Assembly: GCA_019120675.1 (NCBI GenBank)
Contig: DWUQ01000193.1
Location: 1-7,951 of the forward strand
Direction: 5' to 3'
DNA length: 7,951 nucleotides
From: Candidatus Paenalcaligenes intestinipullorum
GTDB taxonomy: Bacteria; Pseudomonadota; Gammaproteobacteria; Burkholderiales; Burkholderiaceae_B
In this document: in pieces, positions 1 through 6,596 of the stretch
How positions within the stretch are numbered: the stretch's first letter is position 1
How the letters are laid out: each line of letters opens with the position of its first letter
The notes under the pieces: model-generated
What the model was told of the DNA's origin: nothing
Database searches by the model: none
The model's input: only the letters and a program-made list of their open reading frames with translations
Made by a program: the position numbers and the translations under genes

Positions 1-2
1 CC

Positions 3-845
3 GGGCTCAAGCATCGCGTGCAGCAACAACAAGCCTTGGACTTTGCAGTGGGGCGCAGTTTTCGTAAAAGCTTGTGGGCACACCAGGCACACTGGGAGCA
101 GGCCATGCACGCCGTAGCCGCCGAGCACCAAAGTGCTGAGGCTGTAACGGGTGCACCTCTATGGGATCGGTTGCGAGAACTCCAATTTGCAGGCTGGTTT
201 GTGCCGCAAGCCCATGAACCAGACACCGCGGCGGAGCCTCATGCTGAGCGCATGGCACGACCAGCCTCCACACAGCCTCTTGGGCAAGTCCCTCGGAGCA
301 CAGTACGTTACGACAGCTTGCACGGTACCCTAGGCCTAAAGGATCCGCGCATCATGGCAATGTTGGAATTACTGCAGCACAGCTGGCCGCGCCCCGTTTC
401 TGGGCATAATCTAGAAGACTGGTTATGCACCCGTGGCTACAGCGCTGAAGGGGCATTAAAAAGCTTGGTGCAACAGGTGCCTGTCGACATCAATCGAGCG
501 TATGCGGATTTACCCGACTGCTTGCAGGATGACTTTGTGGGTTTGGTGCCAGGGGTGGCCGCATTGGCACTGGACCGTCAAGATTACGAATTGCCAATCA
601 GTGACTTTAATGCTTGGTACCAGCCTAGCTTGGATCACTATAACGATACAGAGCGGTTTATATTGCATCAGCTCAAACAGGGCCATACGCCAATGCAAGC
701 CAGTGTAGCCTTGCATCAGGCGTGGCAAGACGGTCAATACCTTTGTCCGCGTCTATGCACAACGACCTTACCTTTGGCACAAGCGGCCTTGGCCAGTGTT
801 GAGGAGTTGGTTGCGACCCTAAGAAAATACGCGATGTACCTCTGA
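3..845 (+). CDS. Partial (5' cut) protein resembling the C-terminal regulatory domain of a SAM-dependent methyltransferase
   Basis: The frame is open from the left edge to a TGA at 843-845, giving about 280 residues. A GTG at 18 is possible but has no Shine-Dalgarno before it, so the gene probably begins outside the window. From memory, several blocks resemble the regulatory domain found C-terminal to some class I methyltransferases (MethyTransf_Reg type). They are a DFAVGRSFRKSL block near the start, LRELQFAGWFV, then LGLKDPRIMAMLELLQHSWPRP, and near the end YNDTERFILHQLKQG, which looks like the 'LD..er.ll..LdG' segment. No SAM-binding motif is visible, so the catalytic half would lie upstream. 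There is no signal peptide or membrane segment. The gene converges on the Sec/formate operon and looks functionally unrelated. The family call is by motif resemblance only, and the substrate is unknown. Confidence 0.55.
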   Translation, partial: GLKHRVQQQQALDFAVGRSFRKSLWAHQAHWEQAMHAVAAEHQSAEAVTGAPLWDRLRELQFAGWFVPQAHEPDTAAEPHAERMARPASTQPLGQVPRSTVRYDSLHGTLGLKDPRIMAMLELLQHSWPRPVSGHNLEDWLCTRGYSAEGALKSLVQQVPVDINRAYADLPDCLQDDFVGLVPGVAALALDRQDYELPISDFNAWYQPSLDHYNDTERFILHQLKQGHTPMQASVALHQAWQDGQYLCPRLCTTTLPLAQAALASVEELVATLRKYAMYL

Positions 846-846
846 G

Positions 847-880
847 GGCAACACTCCGTCAAGGCTCAGTCAGTGTTTCC
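847..880. repeat. Imperfect inverted repeat between convergent genes; weak terminator candidate
   Basis: GGCAACACT (847-855) pairs with AGTGTTTCC (872-880) over nine positions with one mismatch and a 16-base loop. It starts two bases after the stop of the plus-strand gene and lies past the end of the minus-strand operon, where a shared terminator would be expected. No T-tract follows on either strand, so intrinsic termination is doubtful. Confidence 0.25.
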
Positions 881-954
881 GAGTCATTGACCGCATAAGC
901 ACGAAAATTTAGATGCTGCTCATCCACAGCGGGCACATGCGCGCCATCCTTCAT
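859..954 (-). CDS. Possible 31-residue small protein overlapping the corA stop (ATGA)
   Basis: An ATG at 954-952 overlaps the TGA stop of the corA-like gene in the ATGA arrangement. It opens a 31-codon frame ending at TGA 861-859. The predicted peptide begins MKDGAHVPAVDEQHLNF and is acidic and hydrophilic, with ordinary-looking codons and no membrane segment. There is no good Shine-Dalgarno, so translation would depend on coupling to the upstream gene. It resembles no family known to me. Chance is a serious alternative: a frame of this length is common, and the overlap may be accidental. It fills most of the 105-base gap between the two convergent genes. Confidence 0.25.
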   Translation of the reverse strand: MKDGAHVPAVDEQHLNFRAYAVNDSETLTEP

Positions 955-1937
955 AACCACTTCATTTTTTTAAATTTAACGTATAGGCTGAGACAAATGC
1001 TGAGCATGACGAGCAATACGAGTGGGTAACCGAACGTCCAATCCAGCTCGGGCATGATCTTGAAGTTCATCCCATAAATACCCGCCAAAGCAGTGGGGAT
1101 CGCCAAAATCGCCGCCCACGCTGCTAGTTTGCGACTGATATCGGTCTGCTGAAGATCGATAATCATCGCTCCGCCCTCAAAGGCAAAGGCGACGGTGTCG
1201 CGGTACACCCCGATTAATTCCGATAACCGAGCAATGCGATCCGCCACCTCTGCAAAATAGGCCTGACTAGTCGGGCTAATATACGGCATAGGTTGTCGGG
1301 CAAAACGCCGAGCGAGTTCAGATAAAGGTGCGATACTATTTTGTAAACGTAACAGCTCACGACGCAGTTTAAACGCTTGAGTGATGTCGTGCTGTTGGAA
1401 GCGTTCCACACCAAAAAAGGACTTTTCCACATGCTCAACCCGACGCTCGTAGACTTGCAGTTGGTCGGTGTAGAAGTCGGTAAGCTCGTTGAGTAGCTCT
1501 GCCACCACATAGTCTGCGCCACGTAAGATTTGTGTGGGATGTTGCTCCAACTGATCCCGCAAACTGTGGTCATTGAGGCTCGTATTGCGCCATACCGTTA
1601 ACACAAAGTTCGCCCCAAACAAGAGCTGGGCTTCGCCCCCATATACAGATTGATGTGTGGCACCAGGCAAGATCGCTACAATCAGGCTGGCTCGATTGTA
1701 TTCCACCACCTTGGGGCGGCGATGGCGGGTTTTCATTTCGTCGAGAGCCCGTGTCGTGGCGGACAACAGCTGGGTCACAATTTGGTCGAGTTCTTCGGTG
1801 CTGGGGTTAACCAGACTGACCCAAAGCACACCCGTTTCAGGGGGGGTTAGTGTATTTAAGGGTAATGAAAGGGGGGCGTACCCCTCTTGGTACCAAGTTG
1901 CTAACACAGCGTGCTCAGGGGTGGAGATCGATTTCAT
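951..1937 (-). CDS. corA: CorA-family divalent metal (Mg2+/Co2+/Zn2+) channel/transporter
   Basis: The predicted protein has 328 residues. It has a soluble cytoplasmic N-terminal part, a long helical region with charged heptad-like stretches at about 165-265, and two C-terminal membrane helices at about 271-287 and 302-320. The CorA signature is present: Gly-Met-Asn at 289-291 right after the first helix, then MPEL at 295-298 in the periplasmic loop. The short basic tail ends in KMKWL, typical of the family. Such proteins form pentameric inner-membrane channels. Members with this architecture carry Mg2+, Co2+ or Zn2+, and the sequence alone does not decide the ion. The ATG is 17 bases after the selD stop, with no clear Shine-Dalgarno. 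This suggests co-transcription with, and perhaps translational coupling to, selD. A metal transporter at the end of a Sec operon is unexpected. SelD needs Mg2+, but a functional link is only a guess. Confidence 0.9.
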   Translation of the reverse strand: MKSISTPEHAVLATWYQEGYAPLSLPLNTLTPPETGVLWVSLVNPSTEELDQIVTQLLSATTRALDEMKTRHRRPKVVEYNRASLIVAILPGATHQSVYGGEAQLLFGANFVLTVWRNTSLNDHSLRDQLEQHPTQILRGADYVVAELLNELTDFYTDQLQVYERRVEHVEKSFFGVERFQQHDITQAFKLRRELLRLQNSIAPLSELARRFARQPMPYISPTSQAYFAEVADRIARLSELIGVYRDTVAFAFEGGAMIIDLQQTDISRKLAAWAAILAIPTALAGIYGMNFKIMPELDWTFGYPLVLLVMLSICLSLYVKFKKMKWL

Positions 1938-1954
1938 AAAACAACGAGTACTAT

Positions 1955-2989
1955 TTATGCGACATACACCGCAAACTTACGCGCCTCGGTTAATTCGCCA
2001 ATAGCGCGTAAATCGAGTCCGTGTGCCTTAGTAACGGCTAAAAACTCGGCTTCGGCCTGCGGTTCGACCGCGACCAGTAGACCGCCACTGGTTTGTGGGT
2101 CGCACAAAATGGCTTGCTGTGCTGAAGGCAAGGGCGCAATACGATGCCCATAGCTGTCAAAATTGCGTCGGGTGCCGCCCGGTACGCTGCCCGCAGCCAC
2201 ATAGTCCACCACATTCGGCAATAGGGGAATAGCATTGAAGTCCAAAGTGGCGCTAAGCTTACTGCCATCGGCCATCTCGGTGAGGTGTCCCAACAGCCCA
2301 AAGCCTGTGACATCCGTCATGGCGCGAACGCCGCTAAGGTGGGCCAGCTCGGCACCAATAGTGTTCAGAGAGCACATGGTGTCAATGGCGCGTTGGCCGT
2401 CCTCACCATGCAGCACCCCACGCTTTTCTGCGGTGGTCAGGATACCAATGCCAAGCGGTTTAGTTAGGTACAGCTTGCACCCCTTAGTGGCGGTGTTGTT
2501 ACGCTTTAGGTGGCCTTTAGAAACTTGCCCTGTAACGGCCAAACCAAAAATAGGCTCGGGCGCATCAATAGAATGCCCTCCCGCCAACACGATGCCCGCC
2601 GCATCACATGCAGCGCGCCCGCCACGAATCACCTCACGCGCGATTTCAGGACTGAGCTTGTCGAGGGGCCAGCCCAAGATCGCAATGGCCATAATCGGTT
2701 GGCCCCCCATCGCGTACACATCGCTCATGGCATTGGTGGCCGCGATACGTCCAAAATCAAAGGGATCGTCCACAATGGGCATAAAAAAGTCCGTGGTGGA
2801 CACAATGCCACGTTCGTGATCAATCCCATAGACTGCCGCGTCATCGCGCGAGGCATTGCCTACCCATAGGTTAGGATCGAGATCCTGCGCACCACTGCCG
2901 CTTAAAATAATATCAAGGACTTTTGGGGAGATTTTGCATCCGCAACCAGCGCCATGGCTGTATTGGGTAAGACGAACGGGGCTGACCAT
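1955..2989 (-). CDS. selD: Selenophosphate synthetase (selenide, water dikinase) SelD
   Basis: SelD uses ATP, selenide and water to make selenophosphate, the selenium donor for SelA (and for 2-selenouridine in tRNA when present), in the cytoplasm. The predicted protein has 344 residues and follows E. coli SelD closely from RLTQYSHGAGCGCK onward. The catalytic Cys16 and Lys19 are in place, with Cys18 between them. The enzyme is the Cys form: the codon is TGC, not UGA. Other matching blocks are RDDAAVY, TTDFFMPIVD, GGHSIDAPEPIFGLAVTG, MTDVTGFGLLGH and CDPQTSGGLL, covering both the AIR-synthase N and C halves. Two ATGs are possible, at 2995 and 2989. The only nearby Shine-Dalgarno-like sequence, GGTGA (3000-2996), touches the first ATG, so I chose the second; the other choice adds two residues. 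The gene lies 97 bases after selC, behind a possible UGA leader, and 17 bases before corA. Confidence 0.97.
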   Translation of the reverse strand: MVSPVRLTQYSHGAGCGCKISPKVLDIILSGSGAQDLDPNLWVGNASRDDAAVYGIDHERGIVSTTDFFMPIVDDPFDFGRIAATNAMSDVYAMGGQPIMAIAILGWPLDKLSPEIAREVIRGGRAACDAAGIVLAGGHSIDAPEPIFGLAVTGQVSKGHLKRNNTATKGCKLYLTKPLGIGILTTAEKRGVLHGEDGQRAIDTMCSLNTIGAELAHLSGVRAMTDVTGFGLLGHLTEMADGSKLSATLDFNAIPLLPNVVDYVAAGSVPGGTRRNFDSYGHRIAPLPSAQQAILCDPQTSGGLLVAVEPQAEAEFLAVTKAHGLDLRAIGELTEARKFAVYVA

Positions 2990-3011
2990 AAACATTCACC
3001 AGAAGTTAAAG

Positions 3012-3031
3012 GTTGGGCACATGCCAGCAAC
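3012..3031 (-). promoter_or_regulatory. Bulged hairpin resembling a bacterial SECIS upper stem, upstream of selD
   Basis: On the minus strand, GTTG (3031-3028) pairs with CAAC (3015-3012) and GGC (3025-3023) with GCC (3018-3016). This leaves a CU bulge on the 5' side and an AUGU loop; a fourth A-U pair could close the loop to UG. It begins five bases after the UGA of the mini-ORF at 3051-3037. The layout of lower stem, 5' bulged U, 3-4 bp and small G/U loop recalls the E. coli fdhF SECIS upper stem. The loop is a few bases closer to the UGA than in E. coli, and the lower stem is short. Function is inferred; a chance hairpin is possible. Confidence 0.3.
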
Positions 3032-3036
3032 TGATA

Positions 3037-3051
3037 TCAGCCGAAATGCAT
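3037..3051 (-). CDS. Candidate four-codon leader ORF (MHFG) ending in UGA, upstream of selD
   Basis: A full GGAGG (3064-3060) stands eight bases before ATG 3051-3049, the strongest Shine-Dalgarno seen in this part of the window. Yet the frame is only Met-His-Phe-Gly followed by TGA at 3039-3037. It lies between selC and selD, 42 bases before the first selD ATG. If the UGA were read as Sec, the frame would continue to codon 50 (TAA 2904-2902). It would then pass over the selD ribosome site and start in a different frame. A role as a Sec- or SelB-sensitive leader is inference; the GGAGG could be coincidental. Confidence 0.35.
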   Translation of the reverse strand: MHFG

Positions 3052-3059
3052 ACAGCAGG

Positions 3060-3064
3060 CCTCC
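3060..3064 (-). promoter_or_regulatory. Consensus Shine-Dalgarno with no long ORF behind it
   Basis: GGAGG lies eight bases before an ATG whose frame ends after four codons. The true selD start has only a weak GGTGA. A strong site feeding such a short frame, just upstream of a gene with a poor site, is the pattern of a leader peptide or translational switch. Confidence 0.4.
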
Positions 3065-3092
3065 GAGCTGAGCGGTGCCAGAAGCGTAACAC

Positions 3093-3188
3093 TGGCGGAA
3101 AGCAGCAGGAGTCGAACCTACCCAGGAGCGTCTAACGCCCCCAACTGGGTTTGAAGCCCAGCCGCACCACCGGGTACGATTGCTTTCC
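3093..3188 (-). tRNA. selC: Selenocysteine tRNA (anticodon UCA)
   Basis: The 96-base gene includes an encoded GCCA end. It folds as a bacterial tRNA(Sec). The acceptor stem has 8 bp (GGAAAGCA with TGCTTTCC). The D stem has 6 bp (CGTACC/GGTGCG) with a CGGT loop. The anticodon stem CTGGG/CCCAG carries loop CTTCAAA, with UCA at 3154-3152. A long variable arm follows (GGGGCGT/ACGCTCC, one G-U pair), then a 5-bp T stem (GTAGG/CCTGC) with TTCGACT. The 8+5 geometry and 6-bp D stem separate it from ordinary tRNAs and fit SelA and SelB recognition. Its 5' end is one base past the selB stop codon, so it is probably cut from the selA-selB transcript by RNase P rather than having its own promoter. No promoter fits in the junction, although one could lie within the end of selB. 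Confidence 0.97.
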
Positions 3189-3189
3189 G

Positions 3190-5145
3190 TTAATCTAATA
3201 TAGTAGCAGGTTCTGGCCAAGCCTCGCTACGCAACACCCGATGATTGCGTACGCGCCGCGTGTAACCTACCCGATCAAAAAATTCTAAAATTTGTACGCT
3301 GCGCTTGCGCCCTAGGCCGGTGGCATCACGAAAGGCCATCGCGGTAGAGGGTGTGTGGACTGCGCTTTGACTCAGTTGCTCCAGCACCTCAGCCAGCTCT
3401 GCGATCACCTTGGCGTGGTAAAACAGATCAGGTACCACCTCAAACAAGGCCCCCGCCCGTGCTAAGCGTTTCAAAAGTCGACGCATCTCGGGTTCGGGCA
3501 CCTCAAGCTGCTCAGCCAAGTCGCGCATCCAAGGTGGGTCAAAATGCCCCGTTAAGCTGGCCTTAAGGACCGCTTGGGCTAAGGCTTGGTCTTTGGCAGG
3601 TAACTGTACCTGATGCTCAGGCTGGTGCAGCCAAGCCCCATGACGAGCCAGCCGCCCACTATCAAGCAGGGCAGCGACCAGGGCCTCCCACAAAGACGGG
3701 GGCATGGTCGGAAAACACATCCGCCGCAAGCGATTACTGCCCACGCCGGGCTCATCGGGGTGTTGGGCATGAAAGGATTGCAGCTGTTGTAGCACGTGGT
3801 TTTCCAAGGCTTGCAACGATTGGGGCTGAATCAGGGTGCGAGTATGAGGTGGCCGTAACGACTCAAACCATTGGGCATCGCCCGTAATGTCGGGAGTTAG
3901 ACGGCCAAGCTGGTTGTGGGTTAGACGCCGTAACCAAGCTTCGTCTAATCCAAAGGGTGACAAGTTGAGTAGGGGCTCTAAATTACCTTGTTCAAGCCAA
4001 ACCTCGATGGCCTTGAGCCACGCCACGCGGGCCACTGCACGTCGTTTACGATCGGGAGCGTTGGGATCAAGCACTCGTCCACCCCCCACGGTGCTACGCG
4101 CTTGCGCATCACGCAAAATGAGCCGATCACCCGGCAAGGCACAGACGGGTTCAGTAAACACGAACTGCACCAGCGCGGTCTCACCCGGTTGTACGGTATC
4201 GGTGTCGAGGGGTACTGCGTGAGCCACATAATGAGCGGCTCCAAAATGCACATGCCAAGGTGACCACGTTTTCATAGGCAGATTCGCGTCTGGCAGTAGC
4301 CTTATCGCCACATCAATGCGATAGCTGGGCTCGAAGCACCCCGCCTCGGCCAGCCAATGGCCCCGTTCAATCTGTTCAAGGGCGACACCGGCCACGTTCA
4401 CGGCACAACGCTGCCCCGTCGTGGCGCGGGTAGCCAACTGATTTTGGGCATGTAAGCGGCGAATGCGTACGGGTGTATTGGCCGGCCAAAGCCGTACATC
4501 CTGGATGGGTGCACTTTGGCTTAGATCAAGTTGACCACCAAACACTGTTCCGGTGACGACGGTGCCGTGCCCCGCTAAACTAAAGGCGCGATCAATGGCC
4601 AAACGAAAAAAGCCCTCGTTGTGTGCAACAGGCACAGTGTGTACAGCTTGGTCTTGCAAATGGCGTTTCAGTGCCTCTAGACCTTTATCCTCTGGGTTGA
4701 CCGCATTAACGGTAAACACCGGTGCATCCGCCAAAAAACTCGTTTGTAGCTGCTGTTGTAGGGCGTATTGCCGTTGCGCTAAGGTCTCGGGCGAGACGCG
4801 ATCCGCTTTGGTGAGTACCACCACACCTTGTTGTAGACCCAAGAGCTCTAGGATTGCTAAGTGTTCTAAAGTCTGCGGCATAATGCCATCATCGGCCGCC
4901 ACCACCAGCATCGCCACATCAATGCCAGTCGCGCCTGCCACCATAGTGTGAACTAGTTTTTCGTGACCGGGTACATCAATAAAGCCCACGCGATGCTGGT
5001 CGTCGATGGGCCAATACGCGTAGCCCAGCTCAATCGAGATACCGCGTTTTTTTTCTTCGGTGAGGCGATCGGTGTCTACGCCGGTTAACGCTGCCACCAG
5101 TGTGGTTTTGCCATGATCAATATGACCAGCCGTGCCCACAATCAT
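3190..5145 (-). CDS. selB: Selenocysteine-specific elongation factor SelB
   Basis: SelB is the EF-Tu-like GTPase that carries Sec-tRNA(Sec) to ribosomes at UGA codons and binds the SECIS hairpin in the mRNA. The predicted protein has 651 residues (E. coli 614). The G domain shows GHIDHGKT (7-14), RGISIELGYAYW in switch I (Ser where E. coli has Thr), DVPGHE (57-62) and TKAD (112-115). EF-Tu-like domains follow, with RLAIDRAFSLAGHGTVVTGT and RRLHAQNQ. The C-terminal winged helices that bind SECIS end in FRDATGLGRKRSVQILEFF and VGYTRRVRNHRVLR, very close to E. coli. The ATG overlaps the selA stop (ATGA), and GAGG lies seven bases upstream inside selA, so the start is well supported and translation is probably coupled. 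The stop codon TAA (3192-3190) is separated from selC by one base. Confidence 0.97.
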   Translation of the reverse strand: MIVGTAGHIDHGKTTLVAALTGVDTDRLTEEKKRGISIELGYAYWPIDDQHRVGFIDVPGHEKLVHTMVAGATGIDVAMLVVAADDGIMPQTLEHLAILELLGLQQGVVVLTKADRVSPETLAQRQYALQQQLQTSFLADAPVFTVNAVNPEDKGLEALKRHLQDQAVHTVPVAHNEGFFRLAIDRAFSLAGHGTVVTGTVFGGQLDLSQSAPIQDVRLWPANTPVRIRRLHAQNQLATRATTGQRCAVNVAGVALEQIERGHWLAEAGCFEPSYRIDVAIRLLPDANLPMKTWSPWHVHFGAAHYVAHAVPLDTDTVQPGETALVQFVFTEPVCALPGDRLILRDAQARSTVGGGRVLDPNAPDRKRRAVARVAWLKAIEVWLEQGNLEPLLNLSPFGLDEAWLRRLTHNQLGRLTPDITGDAQWFESLRPPHTRTLIQPQSLQALENHVLQQLQSFHAQHPDEPGVGSNRLRRMCFPTMPPSLWEALVAALLDSGRLARHGAWLHQPEHQVQLPAKDQALAQAVLKASLTGHFDPPWMRDLAEQLEVPEPEMRRLLKRLARAGALFEVVPDLFYHAKVIAELAEVLEQLSQSAVHTPSTAMAFRDATGLGRKRSVQILEFFDRVGYTRRVRNHRVLRSEAWPEPATILD

Positions 5146-6575
5146 GACTGAGCCTCGGCGAGTTGCGCTAAAAAGGCCGCTTCAAACTCGGGCTCCAAGC
5201 AACGCACATCCAACCATAAAGCGTTGTCGTGAAGGCGCCCAATAACGGGTTGTGGGAGGGCGCGTAGCCGTTGCTCCAGCTGTAAAAGCGCCCGGCCGTT
5301 GCGTCCGCCAGAAAGCGTACCGATGCGTAGCCCCACACTGGGCAGCACCTCGTCAGGAAGCGCACCGCTGCCAATTTGACTGCGTACCGGCTGAATGCCC
5401 ACGGTATAGCCTTCGCCGCACCAGTGTTGGAGGGCGGGTAGGAGCCGCTCGGCTTGCGCTTGCATGGCTTGGAGAGGACGGGTGAATAAACGGAGTGTCG
5501 TCAGACGCTCGTGCAGGGTCTCGGGTTGGCGGTACAGTTGCAACACAGCCTCTAACGCCGCTAAGGTGAGTTTGCCGACCCGTAGCGCACGTTTTAGGGG
5601 GTTGCGTTTGATCTGTGCAATCAACTCGTGCGAGCCTACGATCAAGCCAGCCTGTGGCCCACCCAGCAGTTTATCGCCACTAAAGCTCACTAAGTCAGCG
5701 CCTGCAGCCAAGCTTTGACGCACAGTCGGCTCATTGGGTAGCCCCCATTGGCCTAGATCGACCAACGTGCCACTGCCCAAATCCTCTACCGCTGGCAAGC
5801 CGTGCGCATGCGCTAGGGCAGCCACCTGTTGAATGCTGACGCTTTTCGTAAAACCTTGGATAGCGTAATTGCTGCAATGCACCTTCATGAGTAGCGCAGT
5901 CTGCTCGGAGAGGGCGCGCTCATAATCGTGTAAATGCGTCCGGTTGGTCGTGCCCACCTCGTGCAGTTGGGCACCCGCACTGTGCATGATGTCGGGGATG
6001 CGAAATGCCCCACCAATCTCTACCAGTTCGCCGCGCGACACAATGGTTTCGCGCCCTTGGCTGAGCGTATTTAGCAACAAGAGCACCGCTGCGGCATTGT
6101 TGTTGACCACCGTCACCGCCTCCGCACCGGTCAGCTCGCGTATGAGTGGCTCAATCAAGTCATCGCGGTCACCACGCGTGCCCGCATCCATATTGAATTC
6201 TAAATTGACAGGCTGACGCATCACGCGCGCCACCGCTTGCACGGCGTCATCGGGCAACAGAGCGCGCCCTAAGTTGGTATGCAGAACGGTGCCGCTTAAG
6301 TTAAATATAGGCTGCAAACGCGAACGGGTTTGTTGCTGCAAGCGCTGTTGGACGGCTTGGGCTAACGGCTCAGGCTGCACCTGCTGTAAGGGCAACACGC
6401 CTTGTAACGCTTGCTCCCGTAAGTGTTGCACATGCGCGCGCGTCTGCTGCACCACTTGTCGATGACCATAACGGGCCTGCAGGGCTGTAAACGCCTCGTG
6501 GTGCAGCAAGCGATCAATAGACGGGAGCTCTTGAACCGTAGCCAACAGGGTGGGTGTTGAGGAAGAAGCAGACAT
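5142..6575 (-). CDS. selA: L-seryl-tRNA(Sec) selenium transferase SelA
   Basis: SelA is a PLP enzyme, a large homo-oligomer in E. coli. It converts Ser-tRNA(Sec) to Sec-tRNA(Sec) using the selenophosphate made by SelD. From the chosen start the predicted protein has 477 residues. The PLP-binding lysine is Lys302 in SFSGDKLLGGPQAG. Other family blocks are FNLSGTVLHTNLGRALLP, NLEFNMDAGTRGDRD, VNNNAAAVLLLLNTL, SRGELVEIGGAFRIPDIM, VGTTNRTHLHDYE and VEDLGSGT. The N-terminal 80 residues are helical and Gln-rich, where the tRNA-binding domain sits in the family. Two starts are possible, GTG 6581 and ATG 6575; neither has a clear Shine-Dalgarno, and I prefer the ATG. The gene follows fdhE by 15-21 bases and overlaps selB by four, so fdhE-selA-selB look like one transcription unit. 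Confidence 0.97.
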   Translation of the reverse strand: MSASSSTPTLLATVQELPSIDRLLHHEAFTALQARYGHRQVVQQTRAHVQHLREQALQGVLPLQQVQPEPLAQAVQQRLQQQTRSRLQPIFNLSGTVLHTNLGRALLPDDAVQAVARVMRQPVNLEFNMDAGTRGDRDDLIEPLIRELTGAEAVTVVNNNAAAVLLLLNTLSQGRETIVSRGELVEIGGAFRIPDIMHSAGAQLHEVGTTNRTHLHDYERALSEQTALLMKVHCSNYAIQGFTKSVSIQQVAALAHAHGLPAVEDLGSGTLVDLGQWGLPNEPTVRQSLAAGADLVSFSGDKLLGGPQAGLIVGSHELIAQIKRNPLKRALRVGKLTLAALEAVLQLYRQPETLHERLTTLRLFTRPLQAMQAQAERLLPALQHWCGEGYTVGIQPVRSQIGSGALPDEVLPSVGLRIGTLSGGRNGRALLQLEQRLRALPQPVIGRLHDNALWLDVRCLEPEFEAAFLAQLAEAQS

Positions 6576-6596
6576 AGACACGCAGCGTAAGCAAAG

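Noticed and set aside
843..953. Sec readthrough of the TGA stops at 843-845 (plus strand) and 953-951 (corA-like gene)
   Set aside because: Both proteins already have complete family-like ends. Readthrough adds only about 14 codons or fewer, with no SECIS-like hairpin.
2235..2819. Plus-strand 194-codon frame opposite selD
   Set aside because: It is antisense to highly conserved selD blocks. It is a shadow of the selD codon pattern, with no ribosome site or recognisable motif.
1955..2995. SelD as a selenoprotein
   Set aside because: The catalytic position is encoded TGC (Cys), so no in-frame UGA is needed.
2996..3220. Minus-strand 74-codon frame running through selC
   Set aside because: It overlaps the full tRNA(Sec) gene and the end of selB. 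The tRNA structure is complete and explains the sequence.
4553..4951. Plus-strand 132-codon frame opposite the SelB GTPase domain
   Set aside because: Cys/Ser/Ala-rich translation typical of an antisense shadow. The SelB frame on the other strand is certain.
6582..6596. Regulatory leader or SECIS-like element before selA
   Set aside because: The fdhE-selA gap is only 15-21 bases. I found no UGA mini-ORF or convincing hairpin there.
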